In this document: piece by piece, positions 13,701-28,171 of the stretch
Numbering within the stretch: the first letter of the stretch is position 1
Layout of the letters: every line of letters starts with the position of its first letter
Assembly (NCBI RefSeq): GCF_043641665.1
Contig: NC_092181.1
Coordinates: 12,997,463 to 13,061,462 of the forward strand
Direction: 5' to 3'
DNA length: 64,000 nucleotides
From: Enoplosus armatus
Taxonomy: Eukaryota > Chordata > Actinopteri > Centrarchiformes > Enoplosidae
Program-made: the position numbers and the translations under genes
Notes under the pieces: model-generated
What the model saw: the letters and a program-made list of their open reading frames with translations, nothing else
Databases searched by the model: none
Told to the model about the DNA's origin: nothing

Positions 13701-15975
13701 ACTTAAAAGGATTTAATTGCTTTCAGTTGGTGTGTTTCACTGAAAATTGCACGGTGTATTTTTGTCAATGAAATTGTCACACAACAAGCTCTGACTCACT
13801 GAATTTTTCAAATGCCATAAACCCAAACCACCCGAGGCATCACAGATATGCTGTACCTCTAGATTGTGTTTATCAATAAGTTATTTCCACCCCATGGTGT
13901 CACACGCACTCAGGACTCAAAACAAATTGTAGTAGATGAGTTCAGGTCATGCTAAATGTGTCATTGAGACATTTCCTGCATCCATAATTTGGATGCTGAC
14001 GAGGAAGAAACGCTCAACTGTGTCCCTAGGAAATGAAGCATGGCTTAATGCTCATAATTAGAAATCCAATAGCGAGATGTTAACTCACCCAGTGTGCATG
14101 AAAATGTAGCTGAGGTACCTCCAGGCCTGGGCTCGTAGCTGGGGGTGGTAAGGTAAGGGGCTCTTTAGGAAGGACGGGCTGGACACCTGCAGGACCAAGC
14201 GGTCCAGCTGGCACCCGTAGTACATGAACACAGCCACCTGGGTGAACGCAGATGCAGACAAATACAGAATACGCCACAGTAAATACATTAAAATAATGCT
14301 CAGTGGCTTAAATCAGAACAAATGGCTCTGAACGTTGAACACAAACTTTAGACTTTATTCCTTTACTTATTTTCAAGAGTTATCAGTCAAATTACATTAA
14401 CTAGGAAAGAAAATACTGAGATCAACAAGCCATTATCAACTTTCTAAGAGCAGATGATATTTCTTGAGTATTTTGATGTATTTTGTCTTATGTGAATATA
14501 GATAATGATATTGGACTCAAGTTATTCTTAACCTGACGCACCAGATGGTTTGTTACACAGAACCATCTGAGAAGTCACCCTTGGAAACAGTTAAAAAAAA
14601 AAAAAAAAAATACTTTCACAAAATACTTGGCAGGTGATTAGACGAACCATCTGTATCCATCACCGTCTATCATGGCCTAACTTCAACCAATAAGATTGCA
14701 CCGAAGAGGAAACACGACAACAAGCAGCAGTCTGAGGGACTTTGGAAGCTAGCAAGCAGTCAGTGTAGCTAGCTATGTACGCATCAGTCAGTAGACGATT
14801 CTTGTCATCACTGTAAGAAAAATGTGTGCATAAAAGGCACCTGATTCTCACTGTCGTCACACCTAAACCTTAGCTGCCAGTAGTTCCACCAAAGGACACT
14901 CATTGAATCTGAACCACTGTGGTTTGGCCATGAGCATATAACTTGGCAAGATCTGTGATCTCACAAATTGAGCTGCCCCGCAAGGTAAATTTATTCTACC
15001 AAAACGTCTGCAGTCTATCATGCAGGACTCTTTGTTACTTATATTATTACATATTTAAAGGTACACTATGGAGTTTCATTACGTTGCGCGCACACTCAGT
15101 GTTTCTCACCTAAACATACTGCGCACACCCTAGCAGAAGATTTTCCATCCTCGTAAAAAAATTTGCAAAACCAATTTTTTGGATATATTTTGAAACCTAT
15201 ATTGCTTACATCCATATTTACATCGGCTAGCTGCCTCTTCTTTCCTGCCTTTTGCCGATACATTGCTATATTTAAGTGTTAGTGGAACAGTGTAAAACAG
15301 AGGGACGTCATATCATGTCAATCTTTGCGATAAATGCCAGTTTAATTCACCATCACACTGGACAACTCATTTTCTTCTTTCTGTTGTATGGCTTGTGCGT
15401 CCTTGTGTACAGGCCTACTTATTCAAACATAGCTCCATAGCGCGTCAAGTGGTCAAAAACTCTCCAGCGTACCTTTAATAAAAGAGGGTATGAAATATAT
15501 ATTGGTCTCACGCTCCCAAACAATTTACCTCAGCAATGGTGATAGCCAGGATGAACCAGGGAGGTGGGCAGTAGGTGTAGCTGTCAAAGTACCACTTGCG
15601 GTCGACTTCGCGGGGCAGCGTCTCGTAGGCGACGTGTCGGACAAGCCGTTGAGACAGCCCCAAGCCTACCTCATCTCTGAGACTGCAGCCTTTTAGCTGC
15701 CGGCTCCCCTGCAGAATGGCCCTCCGGAAACTGTTGGAGCGCTTGTTGCTCATCTGGAGAAATGAGGAAGGAAGAGAGGATGAGGAACACGGAGGAGGGC
15801 TGAGAGACAGGTCAGAGAATTTTACTGCTTTATTACCACTAGTGTACTAAGTTTTTACATTCATGACCATCTTGTTTACCTGCAAATTCTTTTTTTTAAT
15901 TTAACATGCGAACACAAGATATTTTCACAAACTACTCGATGTACAACTGGAGTGTCAACACACGGGTACGCTGGG

Positions 15976-16010
<35 letters not shown>

Positions 16011-16311
16011 TCCTCCTCAGTCCAGCACATTGACAGACCCCTCCCACCTCGCTATGGCAACAGAATGCTTCTATTGTCACCTAGCAACCACCAAACCATT
16101 TCTCTACATTCCTCTCTGTCTATGAAGGGTTCATTTACGAACATATCCATGTCCTTTTTTGATGGGCGGGGACCTCACAAGTAGTTTATCACTTCAGACA
16201 CTCTCAGTTATGGGAGATCCCGTCAGTCGGTATCAGTGAGGCCATTTTTATAGCACAAGTGTCACATTTTTCAACTGGTGCTGGGCTTCTCATTTTGAAA
16301 CCCCTCACACA

Positions 16312-16368
<57 letters not shown>

Positions 16369-19300
16369 CACAGAACAGTCCAAACACACACATGTGCACA
16401 TTTTCTGTTGAGCACACACACAAACACAGATTTGTCCACAGAGAGGATTTGAGTAATGTCTTAAAATGATTCATGCACCTCCCGTGGACCAAGAGGGTGA
16501 CGTGAGTCCTTGACTTTTAGTGAAATTACACCTCATCTGAGTGCACTAACAGCACACAGTCTACAACGAAAGAAGGTTCACAAGCTTCATCACAGACAAT
16601 GGCAAGCATTTCTAGCCCTTTTCACACAATTCCTACTGAATTATGGCAACAGCAGGCAGGTGAGGAAGGTGAGAATAATAATGTAGGTGTTTCAGCTGCT
16701 GGTAATTTTTTATGATCAGCAATGTATTAACCAATTAAGCATTACCGATAATGCATATGTATATTACATCAATCTTGACATTTTGCATTACATGAATATA
16801 GAGAGAGTGTGAATAAATATTATTTGTAGGGGGACCAATGGAACAGGAAAATATTACTAATACTCATAATAATAAACACAAGAATGGTATGAAATGGGCA
16901 TAAAGGGTGTTTGTATAAATTAAAATGTCTTGTTAAAAGAACAAATAAATGATGTTTGAGGGTTTGAGCTTATCACTTTTGATACAAACAAGACACTTTT
17001 GCCATTTCTTTGGGTAGATGTGAAACAGATTCTGTTTTTTTGCTCCTGTGGCAGCCTCAGCTTTCTGCCTAAATCACTGCCGTCTCCAAGCTGTGTGCCT
17101 TTTATTTAACATGCTGTGTGTTTTTTAAGATTCACCATGACAAAGCAATGACTCCTCTCCCACTGTCTCCTTAGCTCTCTCTCTCTCTCTCTCTCTCTCT
17201 GTCTGTCTGTCTCCCTCTTTCTCTCCTTCCCCAACCTCTTTCTCACTCTGCTCTGTTTATGTCACACTCCATAACTCAACTCTACTATTGTGTTTGTGTC
17301 TCTAGGATTGCAGGAAGCCCAGATATGTCAGCTAATGTTATTTTAAGGCAACAAGGGTGAGTGATATTGTTTTCAGCAAGGGGCGGAGATTGGCAAAATA
17401 GATGAATGTAATGTGGCTATAAATGTTACGGTAAAAGGTGGATGGATATAACTACTGCAACTTCAAAAGTCTGCGTTTTGAAGCTTTGATTGATGTTTAT
17501 TCAGACCTCAGAGAAATAAAGAACATTTTTGTTCGAAGATAGTGGGCATACTTATCTGCGAACAACTTGCAAACAACGGTACATATCACAATTCATTTGA
17601 CGGAGTTGAAAAGATACATATAAGAAAACACAGTAAGGAGGGAACACCGATAAGAACAGTTGGCTGATTCTTCTGGCACCGTTTAATGAGACTTTCACTG
17701 TCTCTGCATGTATCACTGTTTGGAGATAAACTTCAGAAAAAGCCAATTATTTCAGCCTTTATGTTAGGCACAGAGAGCTGTGGGAAAATGATTACGGGTT
17801 ACCATGGCCACTTCCAGACCGCACACACACACAGTCACACAAACACGGACCTCCCCCAGGCAGCCATGCACCATAAAGATAGTCAATTCTTCGTGTGAAG
17901 TGACTGCAATTTCTCTCCTCTTTGTACGACACAAAAGAAAGAATGACGTTCTGTCTGTTTACCCACTGGCAAGAGGAGAAGGGAGACGGGAAGAGGAGAG
18001 GTGACGGGGACAAATGGGTGTTCAGCCAGCAAGGGACAATTTCACAGTTTGATCAATGGAAAACACCAGCCAGAGGAGAGGGACAGGGGAGAGAGACATA
18101 AGCGGGAGATGGAGAGAGAAAGAAAGCGAAACAGATATAATAAGGAGGAGACAGAGGAGGAGGTAGAGGAAGATGAAGAAGGCTGGAAAAGAGGGATTAA
18201 GAGCAAGAGTAGCAGAAGTGTATTAGCTTTATCGCAAAAATATGGTGAAACGTATGTGGACACCTGAGCATTACCCCCCATGTCATTGTTGAATATCTCA
18301 TTCCAAAACCATGTGCATTAATATGCTGCTGTATCAGTCTCCATGCTTCTGAGAAGCTTTCCACAAGATTTTGGGACCGAGCTGCAGGGATTTGCCACAA
18401 CAGCAACAGGTTTCAGATACCGGTAAGACGGTAGTCAGACAGATTCAACTTTCTTTTATTTATAAAGGATTTTTTTCCCCACATAGTTTTGACAATGTAA
18501 TGTATCTCAGGCATACACAACCTAAAACAGGACAAATATATCTGTAAGCACAAATCCATCATGATCATTCCACAATTTCATCCCACTGGGAGGAAAAACA
18601 GAGCGGTTCAACCTATCTGCAGATATTTTTAGGAAGTATAAACTTATTACTGAGCCAGTTTGTACCGAGGACAGTCACAGTGTGATGTATGAGAGACAGG
18701 GTCAGACAGAAGGAGATGGATGGACAGTAAGAAGACGGAGAAAGGCATTGGTAAGGAAGAAGCAGCGAGGGGAAAAGCTGAGAGCGTAAGAGACCGAGAA
18801 ACAAGGTGAAGAGTGAGTGAAGATGGAGGGAGGAGGAGGTGAAGAGAGGGAGCGAGCAGTGATTTGAACGCTGACTGTGACGGAGCAGTGAGCAGGCAAT
18901 TACTGACAATCACATTGATGGAGGAGCTGCGGTGCAAAGGAGAGATGGCGCGACAAATAAACGCCTCACAGTTTGCCTCTGTCTGTCCCGGCCTCCTCCT
19001 CTGATTCTATTCTTCCCTTTTTTCCGTCTTTCCTTCCTTCTGTGAGGGCAGAAGAGCTGGAGAGATAAAAATGAACCAACAGAAACCAGCCAATGAACTT
19101 GTTGGAAGAATTATAACTCTCTCTCTCAAGTTCCCATATTGGCTTTGACCCTTTGATCTTTATCTTAAGAGACCATTAATGCCTGCCCTTAGAAAGTCCA
19201 TTATGTTGCGTTTACATACCTGACATTCCTTTAGATATTGGTATCATGCTTTTTCACAGAAGTGTGGGCAGAAATCTTTGCAGATAACGCTGAATATTTA

Positions 19301-20423
19301 TCCTTGAATAACTGTCTCCTGTCTCCTGAAAGAGGTGTACACTCTTACTTTCAGTGCCTGAACTTCAGTTAGTTTGCTGGTCATACAGTATTACCTTTAA
19401 CCAAAAGTAATACTAATTGTAGTATTCATTCTAGGGCTAAAACTAACAACTATTTTCATTTATTCTATGACGAGTTTGGTCTATAAAATGTCAAAAAAGT
19501 ATAAAATGCCCATAACATTTTCCAGAAGCCCAAGCTGATGTCTTCAAATTGCTTTTACAAAATTTACAATGATTCAAAAAAGAGAAAAGGCAGCATATCG
19601 TCACATTTTAGAAGCTGAGACCAGCAAATGTTTGGTATGCCTACAAACTGACTACACCGATTATCAAAGTAGCTGTCAACTAACTTTCTGTCGATGGACT
19701 GATTAAATGAACAGTCTTTTCCGCACATTATTTATGACTATAATCATGAATACATGTCATTGTATGTTTCGATTAATGGATTACCAGTTTAGTCTATAAA
19801 ATGCTTGTTGTGTCCAACAGTTCACAATGCAAAATTATTAGATTTACAATTACATATAAGAGAGAGGAGAGAAGAGCAACAAATCTTCTGAGTAACTGGA
19901 AAAAGCAAATGTTTGGCATTTTTGCTTTATAAATGATTAACTAATCGATTAAATTAATCCAATTGTTTCAGCACTTATTCATTCATTGCACAGCATATTA
20001 CCATAATCATGAATACAAGTCACTTCTTTCCTCCCTGTATTGCTTTCTGTGTCTAGCTTTAGCTTCTGTTGTTCTCTTGCTGCCTCTATGAATGTATAAA
20101 CCATTGGGGGGGGGGGGGGCACAACACAATAGTGAACAAGAAAACAAATGTGAATGTATACACAGATGCCGGGACCCCATTCCTCTCTGTCCCACTTCCA
20201 GTTGCACAGCATGACCCACGGCCTGTCACATGACATGAATGCACCAATTGGAAACCAACAGCGAAAAAGCCCCTTTGACATTTTTCCAAGCTTCCTACAG
20301 GCCTCATTCCTCACCCACTGTATCAGACAATAAACAGCTCTGAGGAACAAGAGAGAAAGGGAGAGATGGACGCACTCACATTCACAGACAACAATGAATT
20401 CCCTACAGCCTCTACAGACACAC

Positions 20424-20476
<53 letters not shown>

Positions 20477-21598
20477 ACTCCATCCCTCAGCCACCCAGTA
20501 GTTATTGTTTACCACACAACTACTCCCACTCCAAAATCACTCCACACTGTCCCAGGTCAGCGGTTCAGCCTCCCATGAGGAACAGCAGCGAGACAGTGCA
20601 AAACAGAAACTGAGGAGGTTACGAGGCAGTGAGCGCAGCTGGAGATGCTCGAGTGAGACCTTGGACAATCAGCAGCAGGCTGCAGTTTGAAGGTGAAACT
20701 AAAAGTGGGGCAAGGGTAGCGTTAAGAGGGGAATTTATCACCAGACTGAGAGTCATTTCCTATTAGGAAGACTCTCTACCTTGTAGCTGAGGTGATCTCA
20801 GAATATGGCTTTTGGGGCTGGATGTAAAAATGGTTTGATGTCTGACAAAAAAAGCAGGTCTAGATTTGTTGTTTTTCCGGAGGTGGGACACAAACACTGC
20901 TTGATTCAAATTCCTAAACTTTGCATTTCAAGTCTTGAAATGAACAGAAATAATGAATGCCTCTTTAAAGTTTATACTTATTACTTTCAAATAAACTTCA
21001 TAACATTTAAAGGCAAAATGATCAGGTGTTTCTGATCTGAATGTTTTGCATGTTGCTGTCCCTTTTTTGTTGACCACAGCAGAGTCTTCACAGTCGAATG
21101 TGATAATCCGAGGTATCACTTTGCAGGTGTGCACTGACCGCACCTTAAGTTTTACCCCATGCTTGCAAAACATGATTATCTGCTGAGGGATTAATTTAAA
21201 GTAAATTCACTGTCAGGAACATGACGAGCTGATTTGATGCACACTTTTTAACATAATTTTTAAGGCTTGTGGAGGATATCAAGTCATTACAAGTCAAAAG
21301 GTCCAAAGTCGAAAGTCCAAGTAAGTCTTTGGTGTTAAAGTTAAAGATGAATTGCAAGCCCAATAAACTATCAATTTCCACTGAACACTGATGTCAGCAA
21401 GCCTATAAAAGGTTAAGACATCTCACCAGGTTGACAAAGTCTTGGTAGCAGATCTTTCCATCTGCGTTGCCATCGGCGAGGGCCAACAGGACTTCCAGTT
21501 TGTGGGGGTCAAGCTCGGAGCCGTGGGTCGCCAGCAGGTCCCTGAACCGCTCCGTACTGATGAAGCCTGAATTCTCTGGGTCATACTGCAAGTGAACA

Positions 21599-21658
<60 letters not shown>

Positions 21659-22795
21659 AAGCTAAAATTATTAGAATTTAATGTATCTAATGTAAGTGCA
21701 AGAATATGTTTGTGTAAATAGAATAAAATACATATCTACTTTGAGAGAACTAAACATGGCCAACAGTAGATTAGAGGCACAACACACATGCAGCATATCA
21801 AATAAGCACCAAATAACATGTTGGATGTTCATGAGCGGTCAGTATCCTCCTGTGCATAGTTTTCTGTGTAGCCAAACATCAAAACCTCAAAAAGCCCATC
21901 AGCCGTGGTTCAGTTGTAGTTTGAGCGTTTCGTAAAACAGCCCTAATTGCTCCAGAAAGGCCAAACTGTTGAGACACAGCAGTAACTTTTAACAGCTTTG
22001 GATTTCACTTTGAAATGACAATGAGAGCCGCATTTAACCACAGGCTGTTTTTCTTCTTTTTTTTTTTGTTTTTTTGCTTATTCACAGCCAGAACAGAGGA
22101 GGCATTTAAATGTATTTGAAAAACACCAGATATTCTGATATTTTAAAAACCTGGAAATTCAAAAGACCTTCAGAGTCGTGATTACTTAAGCACTTGAATG
22201 CGAAAAAGCTCTGCACTTTTCTCCAGCTTTGTTACCCCCTGACATCTTGCTCCCCCATGCTCTTTTCTTTCCTTTGCACTTAATAGCTTTGGGGCTTCAA
22301 GTGGCAATTTAGAGAGAAACTGCCACTTAGAAATATACAAATTATACATACATTTTGTTTGTGTTTCATGTCATGAACTACATCCAAGAGAGCTAGAAGC
22401 TATAAAAGAGGCTTACTGATTGCAGAGAGGCGAGTACTTATTATAGATTACTTATTATAATAGCCGCCTCTGTTTCTATTAGAAAAGACTGCCAGGAGTT
22501 CTGCCTGGATTCCTCAAAAATCAAGCTGCTCTTGATCCCCTAAAATAAGGATAAAACAGAAAATGGCGACAGCTGTGTGATAGTATGTCTGTTCAACGGA
22601 GGGCAAACTGGCCTGGAATATATGACAATCCAGGACTTGATTGTCGGATTTGAATGTCAAATTGTTTGTGGATGCAGGCAGACAGTTGCTATGTCTCCGT
22701 CTCTATATGCCTGTGTGAGAGTGTGTATGCATATGTAGCTCTGTCTGTGAGTGTGTGTCTTTGTATCCCTATTTTTGCAAATGTGAGTGTAACCA

Positions 22796-22826
<31 letters not shown>

Positions 22827-24067
22827 ACAGCGCATTCATGCATAAAGATGTGACATTCAGACATTATGAGCCGCCTGCCAGATTCCAACACCCCTGAACC
22901 AGAAATAGTGGCCGTGTACATGCGTGCGTGTGTGAGTATGTGAGTGTGTGTTTGCCATATGCCGGTATTGGCAGACGCTGAGTAAAGCCAGGCTGGCAGC
23001 AGGTGCTCTATGCTCGACCAAATGACAACCGGGAGAAGAGGTTTTGGCTCTCCCTTGTGTTGTTTTTCTCCATATTACCTAACAGTGATAACGCTTTTCT
23101 TAAGGCTACAGTTGTCAGGACACTTTCCACTCAATGTCATCTTTGAGATCTGGGTGTAATAATCATGCAATCACACTTCGCCTGAATATTGATTTCATGC
23201 ATTTTATTACATGTATACACTGATTTTTGCAGGTTTGGTTCACAAGCTATATTAGCTATAGTAGGTATATTAAGTGTTTAGAAGAGATTTGGAATAACTC
23301 TTCAGAGGTGAACAGATTGGATGATAACTCATGCACAGAGTTACTCAGAAGAGGGGAATGTGCCTCCATCAACAACCCCATTGCTCCTGTTACCGCAGCA
23401 GACGGTGAGTGAAACCTTCAGAGTGCAAGAAGACATGATGGGAAGAAGGATAAGGGGGAATATTTTGTCCAAAGTGTGAATCCTTAAATCAAAACAAGAA
23501 GTTCTCTGCCTTATCATGATGACATTCGTGATTTCATGTAATTATGACTTTAAATCATTTTCGGCAAAACTTTTACCCACTTCACATTGGCTATCTAAAC
23601 TAAACTGCATCTGGACAAGACTTTGTGACAGCTTACTTACATGTACAAATGTGGTGTGGGAGGTGTGACGGCAATGTGAGCAACATCCTATTTTGGAGCA
23701 ACCAGATGCAGCGTTTTATGCAGCATCTAGTGTGTTTGGTTAAGAAAAAGCAAACAGGGGATGACAAGTGTAACCTTACCAGTAGTGAGCTATTCGGTTA
23801 TGACAACCAATCTGAATGTGTGTCATCTTCCACATGGCATCCAACAGCAGAAGAGGAGGAGGAAGGAGGTGTTGCAGAAACAATTTGTATATTCCTATTA
23901 AACTAGGGAGCACTCTTACAATGACAGTGCACTATTTACAATACTACTGTGTTTCTTCAAAGGCAAACAACCAAGGGCCAACTTCTGCATATGATTTGCT
24001 GAGTTGCACTGCTGAGTCCAACATACACACAATACTTTCCCCTTCCCTACACATGCACATCAAAACA

Positions 24068-24121
<54 letters not shown>

Positions 24122-24269
24122 TTGATGCATAAATTGTAAGCTCTACTTTACAGAAAGAACCAACCTTCTCTTGCAGTAAATCAGCCAGTTTCTGCCGAGG
24201 ACATTTTGTCATGATGAAGTAACGTCAGCAAAAGCCAGTCTCACCACTCAGCGTGTGAGTGAAACAATA

Positions 24270-24300
<31 letters not shown>

Positions 24301-24408
24301 CATATTGTTTGTCCCAGACTGCGCAGGGTTATTTCTAACCAGGACTAAAGGATTACACTCCAATCCAAGACCCTCAATACACACCTCCCCCATCTTTCTC
24401 TCTCAAAT

Positions 24409-24448
<40 letters not shown>

Positions 24449-27400
24449 CCCTAAAACCCAGTCAGCCTCCTCTCCCCCTACTCGCCCCGCCCACGCACAG
24501 AACCCCCCCTCACCCTACATTCATGCCCCTCTCCTTCACTCTCCCTTCACTATCTCTCTCTAAAGCTAACATGTGGGTTCCCTCAGAAGAAAAATAAATA
24601 GTTCAATAAATTTGCCCCGTTATCTCTCTTACTGTCACTCTCAGATGCAGGCAGCCATACATTATTTCCCTCACACACACACAAACACTCGCTCACTCCT
24701 CTCTGCGACACCACACAGGCTTCATTCAGTTGAGTGAGCACTCTCTGAAGTCAACAGGCTGGCTGCTGGGGCGGAGCGAGCAGCAGAGGGACACACACTC
24801 AACAATGGGCCTCCGATGGCAATTTCATGCAAGGTTTAGCCAATCCCTTCACTCCAATTAGTGGTAATTTCCTTTTGATGCACCCAGAGGTCCATGCAGA
24901 GGAGGACATTATATGATACACTCCCCATCCAAGACTCCAAGACTCAAGTTTCACCACAAACTGAAAACTAAAAACGGGCACATGTTCAGGATTTAGGAAA
25001 AATCTCCGTTGTAGAGCTGCAAGTAATGATTATGTTTATTATCTATTAATCTGCCAATTCTTGTCTCGATTATGGCTGTATGGCTTAGTTGTGTCATTGG
25101 AGTTACTGGAGTCTGGAGTTACAGCATTACTAATACTGCACGCACATATGGATGAGGAGAGGATTTGGGGTAATGCAGTACTTACATATTGGTAAGTATT
25201 TAGCTTGTGCATGTAAGAACATTCACCAGATTGTGACTGAACTTTTATCCCAGCACATTTTTCATTTCCAACTGTGTTATTGTCTCGGCTCCATAAGGCT
25301 TGTTTTGCAAACAGCAAAGGAAGCGTGATGCAAATCCCTCAGATTAAAATAGGCATGCACACACACACACACACACACACACAAATCCTGGTGTAGACAT
25401 AATACCACAAAACATTCACAGCCAATGAGCTTTCATGTTGAGGGCTTCTCAGCAGCCTGGTGTCAGTGTGGAGGAGAAAAACAGCAGGAGGAGGGAGGGG
25501 AGCAGGGAATGAAGGAGGGATGATTTGGGCTGTGGTGGGGGGGTGCAGATTGGACACAATGCAAGACTTTTTGTCTTCTGCCTCATTTTCATAAAACTGA
25601 ATATTAAGGAACTAGAGAGTAGGCAGTTTGTGAGGGTCAGGGATTTTCAAGTATTCAAGTTTGCATAGCGAGCCTGGACAAATGAAGTAGGACAAACATA
25701 AAATATACAAAAGGCTACAGTGAAAAAATCGATAAAATTTAATATCCAGCCCTCATGGTGAAGGACTGAAAAAAAGTAAGCGGATATCTGACCATATACT
25801 GTAAAAGAAAATCTGGGAAAGATTGTCCAAGCGTCACTCACTACTGCTGTCGTACATTTCCATGATCTCAACTGGCTCCATCCAGTCATATCAAGTGATT
25901 GAAAAGGACAAAAAAAACAGAGATGTCCTCTGCTGTACTTCAGGGGTTGGTTACAGGATATCCATCACAAGCCATTAACTTGTTTTCCTGAGATACACCC
26001 GCCCATCAAATTCCTTAAAACTAGGAAAAAGAGAACGGCTTGGCAGGACTTCACTACTGACTCTCAGACTGACCTCCGGCACCTTGAGTGACCTTTGACG
26101 TTTGACCCAGACTGATACGGGTCACCGTCCAGGAGCTTTGAGCTGCAGATGAGCCGAGTTATCTGGAACAGTAAACACAGGCGAAAGGGAGGAAGGAAGC
26201 GCGGAGTGTGAATGAAAAGAGAGCCCAGAGTTCATTAAGAGAGACAGTGAGTAACTCAATCCTATCCCGGTCTACTAACAGCAAACTCTCAACTCCTCTT
26301 TCACCTACATCAGAATGTGCTTCCAAGTCATCTTTTCTGGGGAAACAAAAGAAAGAGCAAAACAGCTACATTGCTGACGATAAACTTGTGTCTAATTAAT
26401 GCAGTGTAAGCAGAAAATGGAAAAACCTTTGATAATAACATCATCAACATTTCAGACAGGATGCACCCTGGGAGCTCTGCAGGAAACATCCCACACTGTA
26501 GCATGTAATCACAAAATGTCGGCTTTGAATTAGCATGACGACTTTTTGCTGTGAGTCGCTCTCCAGTGATTCTTTCACTCCTCACTGTCTTCTACGTCAT
26601 ACAGCAGAAATCCCCTGAAACAAACTGACTTAACCCCCACAAAGTAATCTAATTTTACACAGGAAAATAATACAGCCACACAGGCTCATGCAGTAACAGG
26701 CATGAAGCACCGTAACATGTGTGACCTGTCTCATGGGGGATGCAGGATATCAGCAGGTGCGATGTCATCTGGTAAACATACAGAGAAAAGAATAACTAAA
26801 GTTGTCCAGTACCTGAAATGACGGCAAATATGTGCTGGTCGACAAGGACATGAAGCAATAAACACACCGCAAAAACACGGGACATGGCCACTGCCTGAGG
26901 CGTCAGTAAAGAAAAGTCTCACACTTTTTAATAATAATAACATCCTCCAGGCTGAGGCGGTATAGCAGGCATGACCGGTGGTTAATCAGCATAGCAACAC
27001 GCATGACGGCACTGACTGAGGGCAGCGTAACCTCAGCAACAGGAGCTCCGATAGCCCTTGAGTTACTGTTCGCCCGTAATGATAGTGGGACATAGGAGTG
27101 TGTTTGTTTGTGTGTGTAAGCATATACTGTAGGTGACCGTGTTTAAGATGCAGGAGACTTACTTTTAGAAGCTTTGTTTCATATTAATAAGCATCAGAGA
27201 AGAACGCAAACTCCACTGTACTGCACCGCTGTGTATACACAGAGAATATGCATTATATACTCTATGTGTCACTACATAGAAAACATCCCTATATTATTGA
27301 ATCTCTGTATATTATTATTGCTTTCTTCTAGTTAAATAACTGGTATGGCAAAATCCAGTCAGCATACAGCTTGTCGAGCAATATAATTACATACAATCCC

Positions 27401-28106
27401 CCATGTGGAGTCAGACAGTGTGCGCCTCTGAGATATGGATATTATAAGGACTGCAGTAAAAAAAAAAAGAAAAAAAAAAAGACAGCCTCTACCTGCTTGA
27501 TCTGCTGACCCACAGACAAAACAAGCTATTAGATTATCCAGAAATTAAGGCTCTTCTGGATACTTTCCATATTGACCTTTTTTTGTTTTTACTTTCGATT
27601 CATTCCTGTCCGATTGCAAGCCTCTAATCTAATGGGTTACCACTGTATGAGGTGATAGTGTATTGCACTACACATAAAATCTGTTATATTGCATGAAGGC
27701 AGGCTAGCCCAGACAGACTAATTACCCGTAGCTGACATTATAACAGCCCATTTAATGAGCTGGCAGGGTCTTACTCTCCTAATGGCTTTCCTTTCTTTTC
27801 CCTTAGTCATGAGGGTTCCCAGTCTGGACTGCAGGCTGTTTGTGTTCAAAACTCAGATACGCTTTAAAAAAAAAAAAAAAGCGTGGACAGATAAGACTCA
27901 AATTATTTTGATCAGCACAAGTATTACAATCGCCAAATGTCCCCTAGAGTAATAAATCTTCCAAATGGGACTTTAGTTTCTTGGTTAGGGCAGGAAAAGG
28001 AAACAGTGGCAGGCAATTAGGAGCATGCTGGTTAATCAATTTGTCAATCAACACTGATTGAAGAGCTATGAGGTCCAGGTATACACTCGGATTAGTCAGA
28101 GGAGTC

Positions 28107-28171
<65 letters not shown>

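Larger units (their letters stand above)
8520..14088 (-). other. rhbdl3 intron 5 (about 5.6 kb)
   Basis: Non-coding. It holds a fish dispersed repeat at 9061-9375, a diverged pair of about 110-nt segments at 9525-9634 and 11826-11935, and CA microsatellites at 10391-10480, 10595-10629, 10757-10799 and 11169-11194. About 12.0-14.0 kb looks single-copy. An AT-rich stretch at 13.33-13.60 kb has several TAAT-type homeodomain-like cores but no proven role. Confidence 0.8.
14238..15528 (-). other. rhbdl3 intron 4 (about 1.3 kb), mostly repeats
   Basis: About 280 nt of ordinary intron near exon 5, then two adjacent dispersed repeats (14523-15000 and 15056-15478) that reach to within about 50 nt of the exon 4 donor. 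Confidence 0.8.
15754..21426 (-). other. rhbdl3 intron 3 (about 5.7 kb)
   Basis: Non-coding. It contains CA microsatellites (15980-16007, 16314-16366, 20433-20475), a (CT)n run (17176-17201), two purine-rich blocks (about 18060-18225 and 18690-18870), a G14 homopolymer (20106-20119) and fish repeats at 18235-18402, 19430-19720 and 19765-19985. The rest shows nothing I can name. Confidence 0.8.

Noticed and set aside
18001..18267. Glu/Arg-rich open frame of 88 codons
   Set aside because: It arises from a purine-rich block; no splice context, homology or conserved motif.
20561..20590. RE1/NRSF-like site (TTCAGCCTC ... GGAACAGCAGC)
   Set aside because: Half-site spacing and the inserted base do not fit canonical RE1; a similar left half at 52629 also lacks a right half.
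23227..23412. 61-codon frame followed by a donor-like GGTGAGTG
   Set aside because: No acceptor-bounded homologue or matching partner exon; one donor-like site is expected by chance in 29 kb.
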